Assembly (NCBI GenBank): GCA_963693305.1
Contig: OY855913.1
Location: 18,602,788-18,666,787, forward strand
Direction: 5' to 3'
DNA: 64,000 nt
From: Meandrina meandrites
Lineage: Eukaryota; Cnidaria; Anthozoa; Scleractinia; Meandrinidae
A program made the position numbers and the translations under genes. The notes under the pieces are model-generated. The model had not been told where the DNA came from, made no database searches, and saw nothing but the letters and a program-made list of their open reading frames with translations. This document shows positions 58,701-64,000 of this stretch, piece by piece. The first letter of the stretch is position 1. Each line of letters opens with the position of its first letter.

Positions 58701-61700
58701 CGACACCCAAATCTCTAGAGATGCTTCTTCTTGATAAGAATAAAAGTACGTAAAGATGATGTTCCTCAGTAAATGGCACACGCTTACTTGAACAAAAACA
58801 AATTCCGAATGCTCCCAGCGGGAGTCTAACCTATGGTCTTCAGATTCGTACTTCGGACGCACTACCGCTGAGCCACTGAAGACTCGTGGTGGCTGGCCAT
58901 AAAACGAGTTTCATGCGACAAACCAAAAGCTTGTAATACAGTCGAACATCTATTAAGCGGCCACCCCCTATTAAGCGGCCAGTCACCTTAGTCCCGAGAC
59001 TATTGTCAGTAAAATACTGTAAATAAAACCCCTTTTAAGCGGCCACCTCTATTAAGCAGTAAGACACTACCTCTCTGGAACCTCTATTTTCATTCGCCCG
59101 TTGTAAACACTACCTCTATTGTTATTCAGGGCTAGGGGCATTGTCATGACCTGTTATCTATTGTTTTAAGAGCCAATGAAGTAACTCGTTCCGAGAGGTA
59201 GTGGGCGACCCCTATTTAGCGGGCAGTAAGAGTGAAATATATAATGTTTGACCATGTTTAGATTTATTTTCAACAAGCTCGGACAGTGACGGCTGATAAA
59301 ATCATTAAAACATAGGTTTATTGTTGTCCTTACGTGGTTCCGTTATTCCTTTTCACGTTATTTTGCTTTGAAATAACGTAACCTTTTCAAATGGTCTTAT
59401 GCTAATTTCAGATTAAGCGGCCAGTTGCCAATTCCCCGAGGGTTGCCGCATAATGTGGGCTCTACTGTATTTTCATTTATCTGTACTACAGTTCCACCCA
59501 CGATTTGTTTATTAATTGCAGTTATATTCTCTTTTGCAGGGCTTCAGTCTGAAAATACAAATTTAAAAGTGGAAAATGTCGACTTGACAGGTTTGTAGAA
59601 CAAAAAGTAGCCTGTTCCACGCTCTCGGTAGTTGGGGCTTAGTCTCCCCCTCGTTTGTTTTTCCTCGCTCGCCCCCAACTACCGAGAGCCTGGAACAGGC
59701 TAAACAAGAAGATCCACGCAGTTACAATCAATGTACAGCGTGACACATGAAGCTTAAGGGTTCAACGTCAGTAAGTGATCTTGGCTCTTACAGTGTAGTT
59801 TCCTTTGTTATTTTTTTCCTCAGGTCGTTATTCTGAGCTTCACGCACAGTACAACGAGGCGGTCAACACAGTGAAAGAACAGAAGGAACTCATTACTCAA
59901 CTGGAAACAGATCTTCTTAGTGTGAACGCTCTGCCATCTGCATTCCGCGGTCAGGGAGAGGTGAGAAGAGTTTTAAAGACGCAGGTTCTTCTTGTAATGT
60001 GTAGTTCTCTGTTCCTATTTTCTCCTTACGACAGCAATACATAAGGAAATCATGGACAAGGAAATGCTGCTGTACATGGCAGTCAGTCAGAAGAATTAAC
60101 ATAAAATTCATTCGGGGGATCAAGTCGGTAAAAAATTCTGGGCGTAGCTACCTGTTTGCACATACGCACGTGCGTACCTGAAAACAAAAAGTGGAATTTA
60201 AAGCAAAATAAAATAAACTAAAATATATGTAAATGTATCACGCCATTCGTGATACATATTCACAAACATCAGGAATTAGACTTTATATTTGGTCATCCTA
60301 GGTTTGCTGGGAAGAAAGACAGAGAATAAGTTCTGTGGTTGTGATGGGAAACCGGCTAAATTTACGACTCAGTTTTCATTTCATATCAAGAAAAAACGTT
60401 TTCACTGACAACATAACCTCGCCATTACACTCTCATCATAAAAATCTAAACAAAAGAAAACATTTGGACTTGAGAGGAAGGGAGGGAGGGGGGTCGTTGT
60501 AGGGGGATTTGGAAAATTCTGGAAAAATCCAGGCTACGCCCCTTCTGGAGTTTCGGATTCTTTTAGAACCCGTACGAAAATTCCATTAACACCCTCAAAA
60601 CGCGAGCGTATCGAGAGTTTTCACGTTATTTGCCGTCGCAATGGACGTCATGTAACTAGCAGCCTCTCCTATCATGCAAAGACTGCGTTGTTCTCACGTA
60701 ATTTCAGAATACAAAAGGACCCTTCCCCTCCTCGGAGTTAGCAATAGGATACTTACTAGTTATTGTCGTTATGTCTACCACAGGGTGAGGCTGGACCTCC
60801 GTCTGAGAAAGAACTTGTAACTAACGCGGTACAACAAGCTGTTGCACCAACAGGTACGACTGATTTAGGCCGCGTACACACGTATCCGTTTTCATTCGAA
60901 AACGGAACTTTTTCTTTGCGGATAAGCCTTCCGTGCACACCTATCCGGTGAAAACAGTGACCGAAAACGCAACTTTTAGAAAACGCTCTCTAAAGTGGAA
61001 ATTTTTGAAAACGCCGTTTTCGTGTGTTCGTGTGGACGGTGAAAACGGAAACATGGCGCCACAGAATCTGATTTCGCACCGGATAAGAATGTTTCACTGC
61101 TACCTTACCTTGTTTTAAGGCTTTTAGCGTGTCTTATTTTAATATTTCTTTCAGGTAAAATGCTCAAGCTCGGTTAGGACAAGAGTATTTACAATTACAT
61201 CAGCAGTGGCATCAAGCCGAGATTACAAAATAGAACAATTCATGCTTTTTGACATAATCAGATGGCTCAAAAATGTTTGAATAAACGCCTCGTGGACGCC
61301 ATTTATTCATAGGTGATCACGATTTGTTTCGAGCAATGGGACATTGTTGATATAATCTGTATGTCTTGTCTTCTTTCTTACAGGTGGCTTATCAGGGGAG
61401 AATGTAGCGATGGAATCTCTTCTTCCCATCGTGGCAAGCCAGAGAGAGAGATTTAAAATTAGAAATATGGAGTTAGAAGCGGTGAGTAATGATCAGTGTA
61501 AATGCTTGTATTTTTGTAGAAGGTAATGTTGCCAAAGTCAAATTTTTTCGAGTTTTACTGCTGTACAAAATCTTTCGGTGGCAACTCAGAAATAGCTCTT
61601 TCAATAAGGGGCGTTTACGAAAAACTGGTCGGAACGGAACGGTTCCAGGGGTATTGGCTATTCCTTTGACAGCAGTTCGCCTAGTGTAGGGCCAAACGAC

Positions 61701-63826
61701 CGGTCGGAATGGAAGCGCGAGGCGTGGGGTGAGTATGGTATGCCAATTGGACAGAGATTTTCCGGTCCATTTCGGTTGGAATGGAAAAAGAGGAATACCT
61801 CTGAAGGTTGCCATCTTTTCCGGAGAGTTTTTACTGGTACGAGCTGTCCCATTTGACTTTCCAACCGAATTCCGGTAAACGCCCACGGTTTCTTGATATT
61901 ACCAGGAAACCAATCATAAAGTCAATCACAGTTGACGTAAACACAATGTAGTTCGATCAACCAATCAGAAGTGGAGGCAAAACCATGTACCCAGTGAGTG
62001 GTAAGCGCGGGAAAACATCTAACCGGTGACAAGGGCGCGAAAACGGTGACCCGGTGGAAATTGCGATGAAATATTAAAACCGCGGGAGAAAAAAAAAAAC
62101 GAAAGCGTTGGCAAGCGCGGGAAAACGTGGAACCGGTGAAAAGCGCTGGAAGTTGCCTGATCCAAACGACTATCGACTTTGTTTTTAAGGTGCTGAAAAG
62201 ACATGTTCAGTTTTAGCTTGTTGCGCAATTTGTTTGAACCAATTACGTAAAGCTCAGCAAATGCAAAACCGAAGAAAATTTATTTACAATTTCCTTTTGA
62301 AAGTCTCTAACAAACAGCTCTTTCTGTTTGGTTTTCAGCAACTACGTCATAACCAGCAACAGATCAGTGTGTTACAAAACGAAGTGGACACCTTGAGATC
62401 GGATAACGTAAAGTTGTATGAGAAAATCAAGTTCCTCCAGAGCTATCCAACAAAGGTATGATATGATCTGAAAAAAGACAAAGAATAAGAGTCGAATAAG
62501 AGGCTCTAGAGATCTTGTGTAACTGGGATTTAAAAGGGGGATTGTCAGCTTGTATCTAACCAAATGCACCACAAATTAACGAAATGCTACCTCAGTATTT
62601 ATGGAATAACAAACGCGAAAACGTCATCCTCGCCCTTCTAAGTTTGACCTTGTTGTATTCAATTTTCATCGTCGCAATTATTAGTCATTCTCACTTCCTA
62701 AGGAGTAACCAACATCTTTTGGTTCCTTCGCTACAAAGCTTAACTTATTTATGTTTTGCCGACTTTGTGGAACGAAGAACTTAAGGATTTTTACATTGTC
62801 GAGCTTCTAAAGTTTGTTATTTTACCTCAGGGTGGAGGGGGTCGAGACGATGAAGGCACAGTCAGCAGATACTCGTCACAGTATGAACAAAGACTGGATC
62901 CCTTTTCGGCTTTTAACCAGCGGGTGAGTGATATTGTATGGCGATAGAAACATGGCATTGCCTCTTTTTTAAAATATTGTAAAATCCCGTTTTATGCATA
63001 GGTCCCCCATTACAAGCCCCCCACCCAGACCCATCCAGTAATTGGCCCACCTGCAAGCTCACGCCGAAAACAAAAAAAATAATAATAATAATAAAATGTT
63101 CACGTCATTTTACAGTACCTTAGGAATTTAAGCTGCAAACTATTGTATGATCGCTATCTCTGGAACTGCAACTAAAGAGAAAGTGTTTTTTACATGCAGT
63201 ATTTTAGCAATTTAAATGTAGAAAAACCTTACGTCAGGAACTCAGCATGACTACTGAAATGATGAAATGCTGTGTAATGAACTAAGGAGCAAATCTTCCT
63301 CAACTCCTTTCTCTTAGTTGTACATGTGTTTCATGCAATATATCAAAACACGAGAGACAGTGTTTCATCGGAATATCCGAACCCCGAGAACAGAGTTGAC
63401 AATACAATACGACGCGCAGCGGAGTATTTTTGACCGAATTCGAGGTGTTTGGATAGCCAATGAAACACTGTCTTGAGTGTTTGATATATCTTCTCATTCG
63501 AAACTAAAACTAAGGAGAAAACAGAGAAATAAAATCGTCAAAATCTATGCTTATTAAGACCGGTTATCCAAACCTCCTTAACTTGGTGAATTATTAATGA
63601 GTTTGAGAAGTCATATTACTTGAAGTACGTCATGGCTTCTGTTTTTCTCTCCCTTTATTCCAACTTCGAATGGCTTTCCTTGCTTCGCCTGCGTTATATT
63701 CATTAATTGTTTGTTTGAGCATACATGTTTACTAATTGATAATTGAATTTATCTGTTAATCGTGTTTAGGAGAAACAACAAAGATATCTAGGGCTTAGTC
63801 CACATGAAAAAGTTACTCTTAACCTG
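49709..63826 (+). CDS. CUX1: CASP (CUX1 Golgi isoform homologue), 25 coding exons, 3' end off window
   Basis: Exons: 49709-49774, 49954-50064, 50369-50416, 50869-50947, 51896-51954, 52110-52188, 52331-52398, 52811-52943, 54357-54423, 54539-54587, 54811-54882, 54963-54992, 55868-55933, 56167-56241, 56973-57026, 58087-58139, 58409-58466, 58697-58745, 59540-59590, 59824-59960, 60784-60853, 61384-61481, 62339-62455, 62831-62923, 63770-63826. All phases agree: 613 codons. The product starts [20 protein letters not shown], includes [20 protein letters not shown] and [17 protein letters not shown], and is coiled coil nearly throughout. CASP-specific blocks: [62 protein letters not shown]. The final exon with the membrane anchor should lie beyond 64000. 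CASP is a Golgi membrane tether. No CUT repeat or homeodomain is encoded here. Confidence 0.96.
52595..52752 (+). mobile_element. 158-bp pogo/Tigger-type MITE in a CASP intron
   Basis: The ends are TACAGTCAATTCTCGTTAA and the inverse tagaattgactgta, with inner gtgtccg motifs. It belongs with the 7338, 28368 and 58937 elements by its ends. Confidence 0.7.
53024..53256 (+). mobile_element. 233-bp TIR element flanked by TTAA
   Basis: The ends are AGGAGCAATGTCAC and the inverse GTGACATAGCTCCT, with TTAA directly outside each (53020-53023 and 53257-53260). TTAA duplication is typical of piggyBac and Kolobok types. No ORF. It lies in a CASP intron. Confidence 0.75.
55035..55312 (-). mobile_element. 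tRNA-derived SINE, family 3
   Basis: Read on the minus strand from 55312: gggatggcacagtggtgaga (A-box), gcccgggttcgattcccgg (B-box), then a body with gggtttttctccgggttctc and an end rich in ggtttggttt. The B-box is perfect, so the copy looks fairly young. It lies in a CASP intron. Confidence 0.8.
56485..56760 (-). mobile_element. tRNA-derived repeat, family 4
   Basis: From 56760 on the minus strand: gaggcgcagtggcctaatgg head, gcggtccccatttcgagctc, then gttcttaggcaagatacgtt and catcccatccagggggga. A degraded relative lies at 31567-31850. It lies in a CASP intron. Confidence 0.75.
57532..57962 (+). repeat. 21-bp tandem array, CGACTCGAGAGAAACGAG units
   Basis: About fourteen imperfect 21-bp units (cgactcgagagaaacgagtcg and variants), split by a hairpin insertion at 57764-57873. 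Because 21 is a multiple of 3, long Arg/Asp/Ser/Glu/Thr-repeat frames are open, but nothing suggests they are translated. It lies in the CASP intron before exon 58087-58139. Confidence 0.88.
57764..57873 (+). mobile_element. 110-bp hairpin element with 8-bp target duplication
   Basis: Essentially perfect arms, TAGCCTGCGAACGCAGACGT and on to gacaagcgacagccgg, enclose a short ttttcggc-type loop. Identical 8-mers GTAAAACG flank it (57756-57763 and 57874-57881). It interrupts the 21-bp tandem array, so it arrived after the array formed. Confidence 0.92.
58800..58893 (-). mobile_element. tRNA-like SINE fragment, family 5
   Basis: Read on the minus strand: agtcttcagtggctcagcgg (A-box), ataggttagactcccgctgg (B-box-like). 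It lies in a CASP intron. Pairing of the arms is poor, so it is not a working tRNA. Confidence 0.65.
58937..59469 (+). mobile_element. 533-bp pogo/Tigger-type element (ttaagcggcca)
   Basis: The left end is TACAGTCGAACATCTATTAA, with TTAAGCGGCCA motifs repeated in both orientations, and the right end is gggctctactgta. No transposase ORF. It lies in a CASP intron. Confidence 0.7.
59608..59702 (+). mobile_element. 95-bp hairpin element (tagcctgttcca)
   Basis: Arms tagcctgttccacgctctcg and onward are inverted at the right, ending caggcta. The near-identical flanks (acaaaaag / acaagaag) fit an 8-bp duplication with one change. It shares TAGCCTG termini with the 57764 hairpin. It lies in the 233-bp CASP intron between exons 19 and 20. 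Confidence 0.8.
60865..61065 (+). repeat. gaaaacg-rich dispersed repeat
   Basis: Begins ggccgcgtacacacgtatcc and contains many GAAAACG/cgttttc motifs in both orientations. It looks like a small non-autonomous element in a CASP intron. The right end is not clear. Confidence 0.5.
61605..61890 (+). mobile_element. ~285-bp TIR element (ggggcgtttac)
   Basis: The left end is aaggggcgtttacgaa and the right end is the inverse ccggtaaacgccca; inner ggtcggaa(c/t)gga motifs occur. It lies in a CASP intron. No ORF of interest; target duplication not resolved. Confidence 0.6.
63340..63613 (-). mobile_element. Dispersed ~300-bp repeat, copy B
   Basis: An inverse copy of 349-655. The foldback core (gacagtgtttcatcgg to aatgaaacactgtct) and the flank ending ttattaatgagtttgagaag both match copy A. 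It lies in a CASP intron. Confidence 0.75.
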
Positions 63827-64000
63827 GTAAGTGGAAAAAAAAAAAAAAAAACTTTAGAGCTAAATATCTTGAAAATAAGACTGAAACTACCTTTTCAGAA
63901 AAAAAAAAAACATTTCGCGTTGGCAGGAAAAATGTCATTTACTAGGTTCATTCCTTACCCTAGCAGTATGCAGGGCACGTGCCACCGAGTAAATGGCCTT

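Noticed and set aside
1..64000. Bacterial or viral origin or integrated virus
   Set aside because: The genes have GT-AG introns, animal-specific families and SINE/LINE repeats. No viral gene was recognised.

Overview
This is nuclear DNA from an animal. It is AT-rich and intron-dense: every multi-exon gene has short GT-AG exons whose reading phases join exactly. The spaces between exons are full of inverted-repeat mobile elements, tRNA-derived SINEs and minisatellites. The proteins are clear orthologues of vertebrate genes, and their exon junctions look ancestral. Together with the repeat types, this suggests an anthozoan cnidarian (coral or sea anemone). The species call is inference; no identity search was possible.

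Layout. (1) About 27-10700, minus strand: 5' part of a gamma-glutamyltransferase with a type II membrane anchor and two candidate first coding exons. It runs off the left edge. (2) 10700-15600: intergenic, holding several inverted-repeat elements. (3) 15610-24969, minus: complete GGNBP2 (16 coding exons, 629 aa). (4) 27255-27974, plus: SNAP29 in one exon, divergent from GGNBP2. (5) 28000-33138: gene-poor spacer with mobile elements. (6) 33139-40456, minus: complete SH2B adaptor (8 coding exons, 613 aa; N-terminal, PH and SH2 regions and a C-terminal Cbl-type tyrosine motif). (7) 42687-49561, minus: complete RPAIN (8 coding exons, 239 aa). (8) 49709-63826 and beyond, plus: CASP/CUX1-type Golgi coiled-coil protein. 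Twenty-five coding exons (613 codons) lie in the window; the membrane-anchor exon would lie past the right edge.

The genes do not form one pathway. They cover glutathione catabolism (GGT), membrane fusion (SNAP29), Golgi tethering (CASP), receptor tyrosine kinase signalling (SH2B), RPA nuclear import (RPAIN) and a zinc-finger-like regulator (GGNBP2). The main large-scale signal is gene order. SH2B lies beside CASP/CUX, as SH2B2 lies beside CUX1 and SH2B3 near CUX2 in human, so this looks like a very old linkage. The CASP gene has no room for CUT/homeodomain exons at the point where vertebrate CUX1 departs from CASP. RPAIN and CASP start 147 bp apart, head to head.

Much of the rest is mobile DNA. 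Several elements can be bounded to the base by perfect target-site duplications, and at least two form a family with CCCGGGG termini and 8-bp duplications.
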